Shown here in pieces: positions 12,901 through 24,150 of a stretch of 64,000 bases of DNA. Source of the stretch: Dictyophora rubrovolvata (Eukaryota > Basidiomycota > Agaricomycetes > Phallales > Phallaceae); the NCBI GenBank assembly GCA_029959195.1, contig CP114124.1, positions 1,178,001-1,242,000 of the forward strand, written 5' to 3'. Each line of letters starts with the position of its first letter. Within the stretch, counting starts at the first letter, position 1. The translations under genes were made by a program, and so were the position numbers. The notes under the pieces were generated by a model that was given only the letters and a program-made list of their open reading frames with translations, did not search any database and was not told the DNA's origin.

Positions 12901-13077
12901 GGAGAAAAAGAGGGTATCGATGATAGAGAAAAAGACGATAGCGATAATGGGGAAGAAGACGGTATCGATAATGGGGAAAAAGACGGTATCGATAATGGAC
13001 AAGAAGACGGTGGGCATAATAGAAGTGATGACGAGAGAAGCAGTGATGACGATGATAATGGTAAGCCTGAAGTTTAG
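9903..13077 (+). CDS. Gene B: uncharacterised 947-residue protein with acidic repeat tail
   Basis: Eight exons fit: 9903-9967, 10017-10170, 10220-10551, 10593-10881, 10934-11376, 11418-11589, 11641-11978 and 12027-13077. They sum to 2844 nt. A TAG at 11977-11979 is removed because a 48 nt intron starts inside it (TA|GTATGG ... CTGAC ... CCCAG). No known domain is recognised. Conserved-looking blocks are FPQRLHPIGEQRA, ALPEWLFIHGIVYDAIRIDF, FICIPIPFGFDIFYSRGV and HMAGLWECVIWPNELVSWEE. The last 110 residues are an acidic repeat of DNGEKDGI-like units. A relic of the C-terminal third lies inverted at 29915-30575, and the 3' end is duplicated at 7190-7950. Intact-looking here; the function is unknown. 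Confidence 0.65.
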
Positions 13078-13545
13078 CTCGATAACGTATTATATATCGG
13101 AGCTCACTATATACCATCATTCCATTTACCCCTCTTTGCATATATGGGACATATCATTTCACGATCAACACAGACTCTCTCGTTATCGAGGAGGTGAAGC
13201 GTCTTGATTACTTACGTACTTGGTGAATTCCCATCATCTTTTCACAGTACATAAACACGTTTGCTGACATTGTGTTTGTTTGCAATTAGGTTGCAACGAT
13301 CGAAGAACTTCACGCTCGTGGATACCCATGATATTAGACCTGAAAATCTTATGATGGGTTTGGTTGAAAACTAAAACCGCCTATGTGTTTGAACATGTAA
13401 TTGAGTTAGATCCATCCCCACTCAATGACGAGCAGCACGGCAACTAGTAATTCATCGACCTGAATGTTACTTTTAAACATCGTTTTCGTCGTATGCCGCA
13501 GATAGCATACAACAATAAGACATAGACTACAATATACGTGCATTC
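12785..13545 (+). repeat. Right direct repeat and acidic simple-sequence tract of gene B
   Basis: Right-hand copy of the 7190-7950 repeat. Its first 290 bp encode the acidic tail of gene B, a degenerate 18-24 bp repeat (GATAATGGGGAAAAAGACGG-like) that has expanded relative to the left copy. The remainder is 3' flank. Together with the left copy it brackets the A/B pair in direct orientation. From 13546 to 13842 I see nothing beyond the MED4 5' flank. Confidence 0.8.
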
Positions 13546-13842
13546 AAGTACGGAGTGACTCGAAGCTTAGCCTAGCTATAAGATTAATTTTACTGACCCG
13601 CTGTCGTGAACCGTTGTTTTCATACCAGTTGGTTGTTTCTTTCGGTGGATTACTTCTACAATGGTCTTGTTACTCCCAAAACAAAATGTACTTCGAACGC
13701 TCCCGCTCTAGAACAACTTCAACTTGAACTTCAAAACATCACCCCGGCCGCGTTACATAAGACCCAACTAGAAACTTGAACCTCTCGGCCAACGCCTATA
13801 AAGTTTTTCTAAATACCAATTGCATGGGATTGGTAGTTCGGA

Positions 13843-14686
13843 ATGGTCGAAGACCATATACCATCGATGACAGAAACACTATTAGAGCCTTTGAATAGAA
13901 TGCAAGGTCTTGCCGAGGCTTTGTTTCTCTCTCTTTCACCTCCTGCCACGCGACCTCCTCCTCCTCCCGCTACTTCATTATTCATAGAATGCGATGCAGA
14001 TATGGCTAACTCTGTTCGAAAAGCACGAGTTCATCAACTCAAGCAAAATAGGATTGAAGAGCTGAAGGCAGAAATCTTGTCCTTGGACGACGAGTTATAT
14101 GAAATCTGGAGCACTCTTGAGCAAGGGAAACAGGAGCTAGAAGCCATTTTAGACGAAGGCAAGGAACGTTTGGAAGCCATTGACCAGGCAAAGCGAGGTA
14201 CCCGAAATATTATCTTTTTTATCGTTACTGTGATCTCATACTCTCGCAGCCGCTATCCCTTACTCTGACTTATTGGCTTACGCCCAGAGCCTAGCTCCAT
14301 TTACTTCTGCACCTCCAGGACTTCCTGATATTGTGAAAAATGGTACTACTGAGAGTTCCCAACTTGCTCAATTCCCTCCCTTCTTCCCGCCATTTCCGAA
14401 TGAAGTACGGATGCGCCGAGGAAGACTCAATGCCGAGGCTCCTCTGGGACCATTGGGCGAAACACACTCAGTCGCACGTCGTAAGCCATGTATTTCATTG
14501 ATATTGACCATATTGACCTGATGCTTCTTATTTAAAACAGCTCCAAGCAAATCTCCAGAAGCTTCGGTCAATCAACCAGTTCCATCAGCTCATACAATGC
14601 GTGACAGTCTTCGCCAGTCCACGCGTCCACCTCCTCTGCCTGTTATTGATTTCGGGCTGGATCTTAACGATGACGACGATCTTTAA
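13843..14686 (+). CDS. MED4: Mediator complex subunit 4
   Basis: Three exons: 13843-14197, 14250-14480 and 14541-14686, totalling 732 nt (243 aa). An N-terminal helical stretch (RIEELKAEILSLDDELYEIW) with a predicted coiled coil leads into AAIPYSDLLAYAQSLAPFTS-APP, the Med4 hallmark. The protein ends PVIDFGLDLNDDDDL, the short acidic tail seen in fungal Med4. Med4 belongs to the Mediator middle module, which links activators to RNA polymerase II. The gene converges with the kinesin gene; the stop codons are 94 bp apart. Confidence 0.9.
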
Positions 14687-14780
14687 CTGAGTTTTCAATG
14701 GTTTTCAATAATTGTTACAAAGTATACAACTACTCTACTACGCATGTGCACCAAAGCAAAAAGCACTATGATGAAAACTA

Positions 14781-17351
14781 TTACAACGAGGTTTTCAACT
14801 GTTTCCTTGCGGTCCCTATAGTTGTACTATTGACCTAAAAGCGATGTCAGTCGACCGCACGATCTATGATTTTATCAAAGTAGGCGTACCTTCGTTGCAA
14901 AACGTAGGGAACACAAGGACTCGTTTAGATGAGCCGCTAGCGGCGAGAGGTTCAAAAACATGAGCGTTTTTGAATTGCCACTTAATGAATTTTGTAGCAT
15001 ATATGTTAACTGTTGGGTTATAAATTTCAGTTTTTTTACTAGGACAGACGGAACGGTAGTTACCTTTGAATTTCTGTAGGGTATGTGCTTGTCGCCTTGA
15101 CCTGGAGGTGCATTACCTAGAGCAGCAATGACATCACCTAAAGCACTGAGGCTCCGGTTAATGTTTTGTGTTTCTTTTAACCTCCCTTTATTACTTCCTG
15201 CCCCACTTGAATTCAATCGTTCCGACCCCGCTAGGTCTACGAGGTTGAGTGATCCCTCACAGGACTCTTTGGTCAATGGATTGGTTCCGCTAATACGAAG
15301 AGTGAAAACGGAATGAGAACGTGATGAGCGCTCGTTCATTAGTGTAGATGCAATTGTTCTTCGGGATTGAGCACGTAGGAGAAGATTCCGAACTTGGGAA
15401 GGTGTTTCCAGAGCAACTGTTAAACTGAGTTAAATAAATTTATGGAATGGTTTAGCTTCATGTTACTAACCAGCCACGACATCTGTTACCCGTGTTGTAC
15501 CCCTATCGTGTTTAATCTCATGTTTCTTCTTGTCCAGTTCACCATTTCCAAGTAAATCATTGATCGTTTCATTATACTACATTCGTTCTGTAAGGAAAAC
15601 AGCACAGGTTAGAGTCGAAAGCTTACAATCTCCAAAAATTGTCCTTCCACCTTGTAAACCCAACCTTTAGTACTGAGCTCGCCAGTAGCTTTGAATACCA
15701 ATTCAATAGCTCGAGGGATTACTCCCACTGTTTCTGCTGCCTTTTCAAAAGAATAAATAAATGTCAGCTAATTTCAAAAACAATTACTCACTGCACCACC
15801 TTCCATCGTGTATGATTTTCCTGACCTAGTGAAACGTTAGAAACGTAATACGGTCATCGTTTGAGAGTTACCCAGTTTGCCCGTAAGCAAATATGCAAAC
15901 GTTATATCCATCAACACAACTTTGAACAAGTTGTGAGATTTCCTCGAAAACCGCCTCTTGTGTTGATTCAGGTTCGAACACCTAATCACAACAATCTAGC
16001 CGATAGTACGCATAAAAAAGGGAAAGACCTACTCTGTCGAATTTGAATTTCCAATGCTCTTTTCTTTCTGCGCCTGTAGCTGACTCACTGGTAGCACTGA
16101 GTGCAATTTCATCGTGATCTCCCTTGCTTGGGAATTCAATATTCGCGAGTAACGAGTTTGGATCGTCAGGGTTGAGAGGCTTATCTAACAATAACGGTGG
16201 TCTGACTCTACAGAAAACTCTAAGAGAAATCAGAAGTCAGTAACAAACCGGTGGCTTGGCATGATAATAAGTAAAACTGACCGAATATTGCCCTTCAGCT
16301 CTTGGACCATGTTGTGCAACTTCCTCCGGATGGTTTCGGCTTGGCGAAGTTCTTGCTCCAGCTCGTTAATTTTCGAAGCTGCTCGCTCAAGTTCAAGATT
16401 GACATTGCCAGTCAATGAATTTGCTACGGCAAGGGATGCGTTGAGAGAACTATTTGAGGCCTCTAAGGCACTGACTTGCGCCTCTAGTGTCATCTGAGTA
16501 GTAGTTTGTTGAGATATCTTGTTCTATAGACTGTCGTTAGTTTAGGAAAAAGGATGGGCTGCTCAATATATCGACCTTCAGCACTGAAGACAACTCCCTT
16601 TCTCTTTCGAGTTCTCCTTTACTCGATGCAACTTCTTCTTGGAGATCTCGGACTTGTCTTTGCAGTTTTGTCCTGTCCAATTCCAGCTCCATTACGTTCT
16701 TAGCGTGTTTCTTTTTCAGTTCATCCAGCTCATCTGAGACATTCATAAGATGTCGTCTTTGTTCAATCTCCTGCGACTTCGAGTCCGCCAATTGTTTCGA
16801 TAGCTGAAGGTGGAATGTTTTTAACTCCCGAACTTTGCCTCGTTCAGCATCCATATCAGCGGAGACTACGTTTATTCAATAGAAGGTCTCAGAGAAGTTT
16901 AGACGAAAGTAGTTTCATACGAACCCTTAGCAACGTCAGCAGCACGGGCTGATTCTACCTGGTGATAGCTCTCTTCAAGACGTTCATCCACAATTGGGCC
17001 GAATTTATCGACTAATGCTCCAGGTTTGAACAGCGATGATTTTGATAGTGTGTTTATCACAGCGCCTGATTTGGTGGGCGGCGCACTGACAGATCGCTTG
17101 GATCTTTGAGTAATGGTGCTGGCAAGTGATGGTTGAGGCTTATTCAAGTTGTATGGCGAGCGAGGGCCTAACGCAAAATGTGCGCGATTGTTGAATTGAA
17201 GATTAGATATTAGAGAAGGCTTAAGAACGCGCCCTGCCATGGTCGGGATCTTTGCTGGAACAGGGTTTTCATCGTCGGAGGCTTTCCTCTTCAAAGTGAT
17301 AGAATCAGGGAGAGCTCTGTCGGGAGAACCAGCTCTGGGTATTTTTGACAT
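14781..17351 (-). CDS. Kinesin-14 (Kar3-type) minus-end microtubule motor
   Basis: Starts [11 protein letters not shown] at 17351 and stops at 14781, with about ten introns. A basic N-terminal tail (with [14 protein letters not shown], a likely nuclear signal and microtubule-binding region) leads into a coiled coil of about 200 residues, then the neck [16 protein letters not shown]. The motor head is at the C-terminus, which defines kinesin-14. P-loop [16 protein letters not shown] is split by an intron; switch [12 protein letters not shown] and switch [11 protein letters not shown] are intact. The last exon gives [12 protein letters not shown], the usual end of the motor. Such motors focus spindle poles and drive karyogamy. 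Internal exon limits were not all fixed. Confidence 0.92.
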
Positions 17352-17572
17352 TCCCTTCTTTTCGACAGCTTGTGTCTATAGATTGGTAATGTCAACTTGT
17401 TAGCTCGGTGTGTAGTAATGTGAACTTGGTGAGGTGTACGGTTGAATTCGTCGTTTCGTGTGGACGCGTCGGGTCACGTGAGTCTTAATGTTTGTGGCTC
17501 AGCTCGCCGAGTTGCCGGCCTCAAGCGGGTGTAAAGAAATCAAGGTTCAACGACGTCAACAACAGCGACAAA

Positions 17573-18265
17573 ATGGTGAGTTCACGCCAATTTTTAACTT
17601 GATACGGGGTGTGTCTGGTGGATGTTTGCATATCATGCTCTGTTTTGGTGAATTTAACGTGCAAGGTTGGATGGATGCTGACAATCTATCATGGATGACA
17701 CCCAAATCTCTGAACTAACTACTGACTTCTGACTATTTCATTTTTTTTAGACAAAAGGTTCGTTTTCATGCTCTGAACATAAACTTCCACGTAGTAACAT
17801 CCATTAACTCTGTGAAGGTACCTCGTCCTTTGGGTACGTCCTCAGCTCTATTAAATTTTTTCTTGCTCACAGTCAAATCTGAATGTCGTTTCCAGTAAGA
17901 GACACACAAAATCCCACACTCTATGCAGACGGTGCGGAAACCGTGCTTTCCATCGTCAACACAAAAGTGAGTTGGATTGTACATTTTAGAACTATTTCTG
18001 GTGTATTAATCATTATCGTAGCATGTGCCTCTTGTGGGTACCCAGCAGCGAAGATGCGGTCATACAACTGGGGCCAGAAAGCTAAGAGACGGAGGACAAC
18101 TGGTACAGGTCGCATGAAATATTTGAAGGATGTACCCAGGCGATTTAAGAACGGCTTCCGGTGTGTTTTTGTCACTGATGCTCCGAGAAACTTCGTACTG
18201 ACCTATACATCCCTAGCGAGAACACTGTAGCCAAGAAGAGAACCCGTTCTACAACTGAAGCTTGA
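17573..18265 (+). CDS. RPL37: 60S ribosomal protein eL37
   Basis: Six coding exons: 17573-17575, 17751-17757, 17818-17833, 17896-17966, 18022-18160 and 18217-18265. They total 285 nt (94 aa). The first coding exon is just ATG and the second is a 7 nt microexon (ACAAAAG); together with the 16 nt third exon they spell MTKGTSSFG, the universal eL37 start. The zinc ribbon [20 protein letters not shown] and the basic stretch [20 protein letters not shown] are intact. Five introns in a 94-residue protein is dense even for a fungal ribosomal protein gene. It is divergent from the kinesin gene (221 bp apart). Confidence 0.95.
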
Positions 18266-18420
18266 TTTAATATGAATTACGTCAGACTGTGTTGCGGTTG
18301 ACAGTACAAAATTCTCGCGCGATATGCAATGTGCTTAGGATTATTGCAATAATATGATATTATCTAGGCCGAATGATGCAAAATGACATTCTGCTTCTCT
18401 ATTACTTCGCTTTATACTTT

Positions 18421-20213
18421 TCAAGTTTCCAACGTGCCAAATAACCCTCTAACAAATTGGCGGGCGTTCCCGCTTGATTCCGTATATTTGGAATGAAAGA
18501 GCTCATCATCAACCCCTAGATGACGCAAATCAGCAAAATTATGAAGGAGCGAAAATCTATTTACCTGTATGCAGTGCCAGGTGGCTTGACCATAAATCGA
18601 ACAATCCCATGGCTTCGGGGATACCAAGTTTCGCGGGTAGATGGAATGGTTTTAGTCCACTAGCATACTGAACTAACGCTGATGCCCTTGACTCGTATGG
18701 GCTTGGTAGCTCCTGGCCCGTCAGCTGTAGAGCTTCTCGTAGTTCCAGCGGAGCCCGGAACCTGCTGTCGGCGGTCGACATCGCACCTAGTACAGCACCT
18801 TTTTTCTGGTTGCACTGGTTAAAAAATGTACCTTAGCGCCAAAAGGATTTTACCCACAAAGGATTTCAAACCACTAGCGTAATCTAGAAGCAAACGAGGC
18901 ACTGACAAGTGATAGCTTAGTATTCGGTTATAGTCGGGGTCGCGGTATTCCGATGTACAATATAACGCTTGAAAGTCATCCGCTGCAAGCAAAATTGGAT
19001 AACTGAACAAATGGGCGGTTTGAAAAGCAAAGCACAAGAAAGGGTTGAAAAGGATTCGTACTCAGTTTGATGTTCTAATTGCTCCAGTGTCGCCGATAGC
19101 ACATCGGATGAGATTTTTGGGTCTTTAATACCTGCGTCTATTAGTTGGACGAGAGGTGTTCCGATCTGAAAATGGCTGAGTACGCCAACATCTATAGGCC
19201 GCACTATCTTCAAACGTTTCAGGGCAGGGTTATTTACTGAAAGGAACCGCCGCAGGAGCTGCCGAGAGGTAGCCGGCTGGTGAAATATTCGTGTTCGTGA
19301 GTCGTATTCATATGGTGTAGATGAATCAAGAAAAGAGATAGCTGTAAGGATAAATCAATGAATATATGGTAGGGTAACTAAACAACGAGCAAAGACCTCG
19401 AGGAATGTATAAGACAATCCATCCCGACTGTAAGGCATAATTGATAGCTTGGAAGAGAATAACGCTCTTTCCGCAACCAGGATCTCCGGCTAAGAAGGGT
19501 CAGAAAAAAACAAAATACACATCCAATGCTGAACACACACTTAAAACTATCCGCGATTTCAGACTGTTTTCTTCCTTCGCCCGGTCTAGAATATTCATAG
19601 CCTTTAAAGTCGATTCACGTACGACGGAACAGGGCTTGAGGAGTAGTCGAAACTGTAGGAATAGATAAAGGAAAGTTTTCAAAGTTTAATGCACAAACCT
19701 ACATCCATTAAGATATTTCGTGGTAATCCGAATGCGTTGAACGAGCCCTGGGGTTCCTTCAAGGTCACGATTGTTCCAATGGACGAAGTGGAGATGTTTT
19801 CCTAAGTCTCGTGTTGAGTGATATCTCATAAGATGTGCTTGGACACCTTACGGAGGTGAAAAGAGGAAAGTTCAATTCGGGTGTTCGTGGCCCAAATATG
19901 GAAACTGGCAAAGACGAAGGGGACAAAGACTTGAATAACTGTGCACAATTTATGAATTCGCAGCTTTAAGCACAATGATTGATACATACAAAATTTTTAC
20001 CGCTTTTTTCGAACCCTTGTTGATCTTCTGGGGGTCCTTTTGACTTCTTAACTATAGTCGTCTTTTTTTCTGTAAACGGATAGTCAGCTGGATTGCACAC
20101 GCCCTGATCTTCAATAACGCACTGGGCTGGCTTGTCTGTTTGGCGTAGCATCTGACACAGACATTACTATTAACTTGGAGGGACCGTAGACGTATCTTCG
20201 AAAGTGCGAGCGA
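18421..20213 (-). CDS. DAP3: Mitochondrial small-subunit ribosomal protein mS29 (DAP3), GTPase-like
   Basis: Stop at 18421 after [10 protein letters not shown]. Ordered blocks are [53 protein letters not shown], the P-loop [38 protein letters not shown] and a C-terminal [12 protein letters not shown]. This is the mS29/Rsm23 order: a P-loop protein in the head of the mitochondrial small subunit. The N-terminus is uncertain. An ATG at 20213 opens an Arg-rich presequence-like peptide ([13 protein letters not shown]), but its frame differs by one from the conserved body, whose first in-frame ATG is at 20151. Either a splice site was missed or the true start is at 20151. Confidence 0.88.
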
Positions 20214-20424
20214 CATGGAGCTGAAAGCCCAACAGACGCGTTCCGTGAGACCGGCTACGCACCGGCAAGCACTATGTGAGCGTCTGTAAACACAGATAAT
20301 ATTGCAGTTGATCATTCAATCTAGGAAATATCTTTATACATTTACAGCCACATAACCAAAGTATTTCGATTTGGAACACATTGTATGAAGAAATTTTCAA
20401 GAGACAGATATAGACGGTCCCTTA

Positions 20425-22810
20425 TCAGTAGATATACCCCCTGCAATTTTCAGTCCCACAATGGCACTCTAATGAGCTGTCCGCTACTTTCTGTTTACCC
20501 TTCCCTCTTCTGTTGTAACTGGGGTCGTAGTCAAGCGTTAATTCGGTAAGCGCCAATATGTCTTTTTTGGCAACAAGGGCGAGTTTTGGTTGATGGATCT
20601 AAAAACCAAAGAAAGGTTCGACGATTGGAAACAAGATAAATCCCTGTTTACCTCTGGAACAGAGTCGTATATAGCGGCATATAGTTTGCATAATGGGTCA
20701 CAGGAATGACTGCCAGGTAAGGATTATCAATAATCATTTTCTGTTAGCGTCCAATACTAGTAGTACCTGAATGCACGTACTTCACAAATCGAGTCCAGTT
20801 ACCTGACAAGCAAATACATAAATCAACAAAAACTTCCCCGGAAGATGAAAGGTAAATTTACCGGAAGTATGTGCATTGACTGTGTATCCTGCATCGTTTC
20901 CACTAACATCTTCGTGAAAATCCAAGTCACAAAGATATCTGGCATCGTCAGCAGGTATATTTCGCGCAGTCTTCCGTTCTCTACGAATCGCAGCATAATC
21001 ATACATAAATGAAGTAGATGTCACGAACTCACAGCAACGTCCTTTTTATAATGAAATTAATGCGCGTTATCGCTTCGAAACACAGTCTTGAAAACGTACC
21101 CTGTGTATAATCCCAGGACGGTTCCCATAGGTATATCCACCGACGACCGTACGCCCCATCCACATTCGACAGTGCGAAATATTTCAATAGGAATTTTTCG
21201 CGGTTTTTGCGCGACACGAGAAGGACAGCTCGGGCCACATGAGCATTTCTAATGAATAGAGTATTAAAAACCATCCACTCATGTTGAAAAACATAACGGA
21301 CCTCGTTGCATTCGAAAACATAGCTGCTCACATTGAGATCAAACATGAATAAGCCCTGCGGCAAAGATGGATAATCTATGCAATGAGGTGATAAGTATGA
21401 ATTTTACCTTGGAATCATACATAAATCTCTTGTTATCGTCATCATCGAATATCATTGAATCTTCCTGGCAAGTACATGTCTTCGGTTCGCAAGCTCCAGC
21501 TGGACAATCACAGGAGTGAAGAAAATTAGGGTCGGGACGGGGAATATCATCACCACTGAATTCCATTTAACGTTTGGACAATTTGTTACAGATAGCAATA
21601 CGCACTACATGTATGTTTTTTCTAAATACTGAAACGTGTTGATGCTGATGGGTGGAATATCATCGTCGTTCACTTCATTCGCCAAGGTTATTGGTGCCGC
21701 TCGAGCTCGTTGAACAATTTTTGACCATGTTCTTTGAAGTAGCTGGCGGAGGGTCAATAGGGGCTGGGGCGTGGCGATTACGGTAGATTGAGAGGGCCTT
21801 ATAGGATAATTAACTGTAGTCGAGATGGACGCCTTCGGGGTTGTAAATGAGGAACTTGCAACTTGAACTGGAGGAGGAGTAGGTGAAATTAATTTTTGGG
21901 AAGGCTACACATAAAATGTAGAGTGAAGTTCTCGTCTCAAACATTTGTGATGGGCTCACCAATGAGATTTCTTTAAGTTTTAGATTGGCCATGCGTTCCT
22001 GCATGTTATTCTGGGTTTTGACTCGAATACGATTAGCTTCAGAAGGAAGGGCAGCACGACCGAAGCCCAAAAGATTGTCATGAAAGGCAATGTGAATATC
22101 AACTTTTAATTCGTCAAATTGGCGCTGCCTCGATTGTCTCAGTTTGGTGAGTAGGTTTTCAGCTAAAGGCAAAGCCTCCGAATAAGTTCTTGGCCGCCGA
22201 TCTATTTGTTTTAACTTCGCGTCAACGAATAACTCGCTAGCCTGCTGTGGAATTTCGGTAAACAAATAAGCAAATCGTTTTTTTTTATATTTAGGCGCAG
22301 TGACGTTTTGTTTGTTGTTATGCTCGGAGTCTCCCTCGTTTTCGTCATCCACAGAAATCCGACAAGCCGAATAAGGGGTTACGAGTGGATCTTTGGCACT
22401 GATTGACTCTTCTCGAGTACGTTTGCTGTCGAATTGTCTGATAGTGCGTCGGGCATCCTGAGTCGCTACACCTCCTTCACGCTCCCACGTATGGCTAGTA
22501 TCATCAACACGTCTCCATTGATCCCAGTCAAACTGACATTGATAAGATTACACAGAGTTATCAGAGAATAGTGATATTTTACCTTCAAACTAATATTTAT
22601 TAATGACATCCAGCAAGACATTGTATGTACCTACTAACGAGGTCCTCGAGGAGGCTGATATTCCCCATCTATGTCGCGCACAACCCAGTGAATATCCTCG
22701 TCCCACTCTTCGACTTCGGACGAAGAATCCTGGTATATGAAAGCATCGCTGTCTGAATTACTATCTTGTTCGCTGCCACTGCCTCGTGCTTCGCTTTCTT
22801 GAGCTGACAT
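20425..22810 (-). CDS. SUV39/Clr4-type histone H3 lysine-9 methyltransferase
   Basis: Starts [15 protein letters not shown] at 22810, stops at 20425. The pre-SET part has [15 protein letters not shown] and [11 protein letters not shown] zinc-cluster cysteines. The SET domain follows: [50 protein letters not shown] and [10 protein letters not shown]. Post-SET Cys are in [14 protein letters not shown] at the very end. Key SET residues (NHSCD, YDP) are present. An N-terminal stretch [18 protein letters not shown] looks like the back half of a divergent chromodomain, but the splicing there is unsure. Such enzymes write H3K9 methylation in heterochromatin. The start codon is 97 bp from that of HFI1. 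Confidence 0.92.
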
Positions 22811-22907
22811 GGAGTGAGGGAGTGCGGCGTGTCGATATTATGGGTTCTTGTTGACGCGTATGTAATTTGCTTCCGTCCTCGTCCCAGTGCTCTTCCACCC
22901 TGCTTGG
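22811..22907. promoter_or_regulatory. 97 bp divergent promoter, SET methyltransferase / HFI1
   Basis: The two genes start back to back with 97 bp between ATGs. No TATA-like sequence is evident. Confidence 0.5.
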
Positions 22908-24002
22908 ATGGAGACAACACTGAATCCATCCATCATCCGGGGCAAACTTGCCAATGCGCTCGGGCCAAACAGGCGATATTACTGGAACACGCTTTCTTTA
23001 TATCTCAACGGAGAGATACCCCGCTCAGAATTCGACGAATCCATCCGAGAACACATCAATACCCCCGACATAGGTAATGCTGTCTTTATCACGCATTGCT
23101 CGGACAATATTAATCTTATACGAACAATTAGCACAGCTACATAATGCCCTAATCATTGCGCTATTATCTAATGCTGCTATAGTCAAGCCACCCTCTCCCC
23201 CTCCGGATCCCAAACCTCATCGGAAGCGTAGCGGCTCCGGCCGTGAAAGCCATTTAAAGTCATGGATTGTCGGAATGAACAAGAAAGAACGAGAAAGAAT
23301 CAAAGCTCTGGATGCCTTGTCTGCGTCCATTTCTCTGAAACCTAGAGCAGAGCGAGACGAAATTCTTGCCGGTCGAGCCGTAAGAATAATTTCAGAAAAC
23401 AAAGGTATGCTTCCTGTCTCTTAAGGTATCGTTGTCCCTCGTATTGAGAAAATCATTGAAAAGAATCCTCTGGATTACGCAATACCCGACCGCTATGTTC
23501 CGTTACTCGCAGCATAACCGAACAGAATATTGCAGAAAGAGTCGCTTTTATTGCTGCACAGAATAGCGTGGCTCTGTCTCAGGGTGGCACTGTACCCCAA
23601 CTTATCCTTTTAGCTCTTGAAGTAAGACTTTACTTATCCCTTTACATTCATTTCATCGAATCATTGGGATCTTTTCAGGCGAAATTAAAGCATTTAGTCA
23701 CCCACGCAATTTCCCTAACATCTACTTCAAGAACTGTCTCGTCCATTCAAACAACATCGTCGCATGGACCCAAATCTTTATCTGTTGCTTCATTTGATGC
23801 CCTCTTTACTGTGGCACCTGCAGTATTGCCGTATCGTTCAGCTGCGGCGTTGCGCCTCTCCCTTGGCGAGAACATCTTTAGCTGGGAAGAGGAAGAGAGC
23901 AGAAGACAAGAGGGACGTACAGAAGGCCCACAGGGTCAATTAACAGCAATTTTACGGGGTAAGGCCAAAATTTGGGATGCAATTACTAACAGAGGGCGGT
24001 GA
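22908..24002 (+). CDS. HFI1: SAGA core subunit Hfi1/Ada1 (TADA1 family)
   Basis: Four exons: 22908-23073, 23132-23404, 23464-23621 and 23679-24002, totalling 921 nt (306 aa). The N-terminus has YYWNTLSLYLNGEIPRSEFD, followed by AQLHNALIIALLSNAA, together the SAGA-Tad1 signature (histone-fold region that pairs with Taf12). The middle part includes LCSVTRSITEQNIAERV. Exon 3 uses an acceptor at 23462-23463; an alternative acceptor at 23424 gives a frame that stops early. SAGA acetylates and deubiquitinates histones at promoters. Hfi1 scaffolds its core. Confidence 0.87.
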
Positions 24003-24150
24003 AGACAACGTTTCTTTTTTTCTTCTTCCAAAGTTACTGTATCTATAGTGCATTTTTAAATGGTTATAATGATATGTATTGCTCTTGGTAACAGAATAAA
24101 TATAGTATGGGGTAACATATGAGAATTACAAACACATAGCTAAAAAGACG

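Noticed and set aside
8071-13077. Gene A or B as a known transposase, integrase or helicase
   Set aside because: No DDE/DDD block, HUH, RT or helicase motifs were found in either product.
12640-13207. Long minus-strand and alternate-frame ORFs over the gene B tail
   Set aside because: They are reading-frame shadows of the acidic GAT/GAA repeat.
17576-17750. C/D-box snoRNA in RPL37 intron 1
   Set aside because: Only loose matches to the C and D boxes and no terminal stem could be seen.
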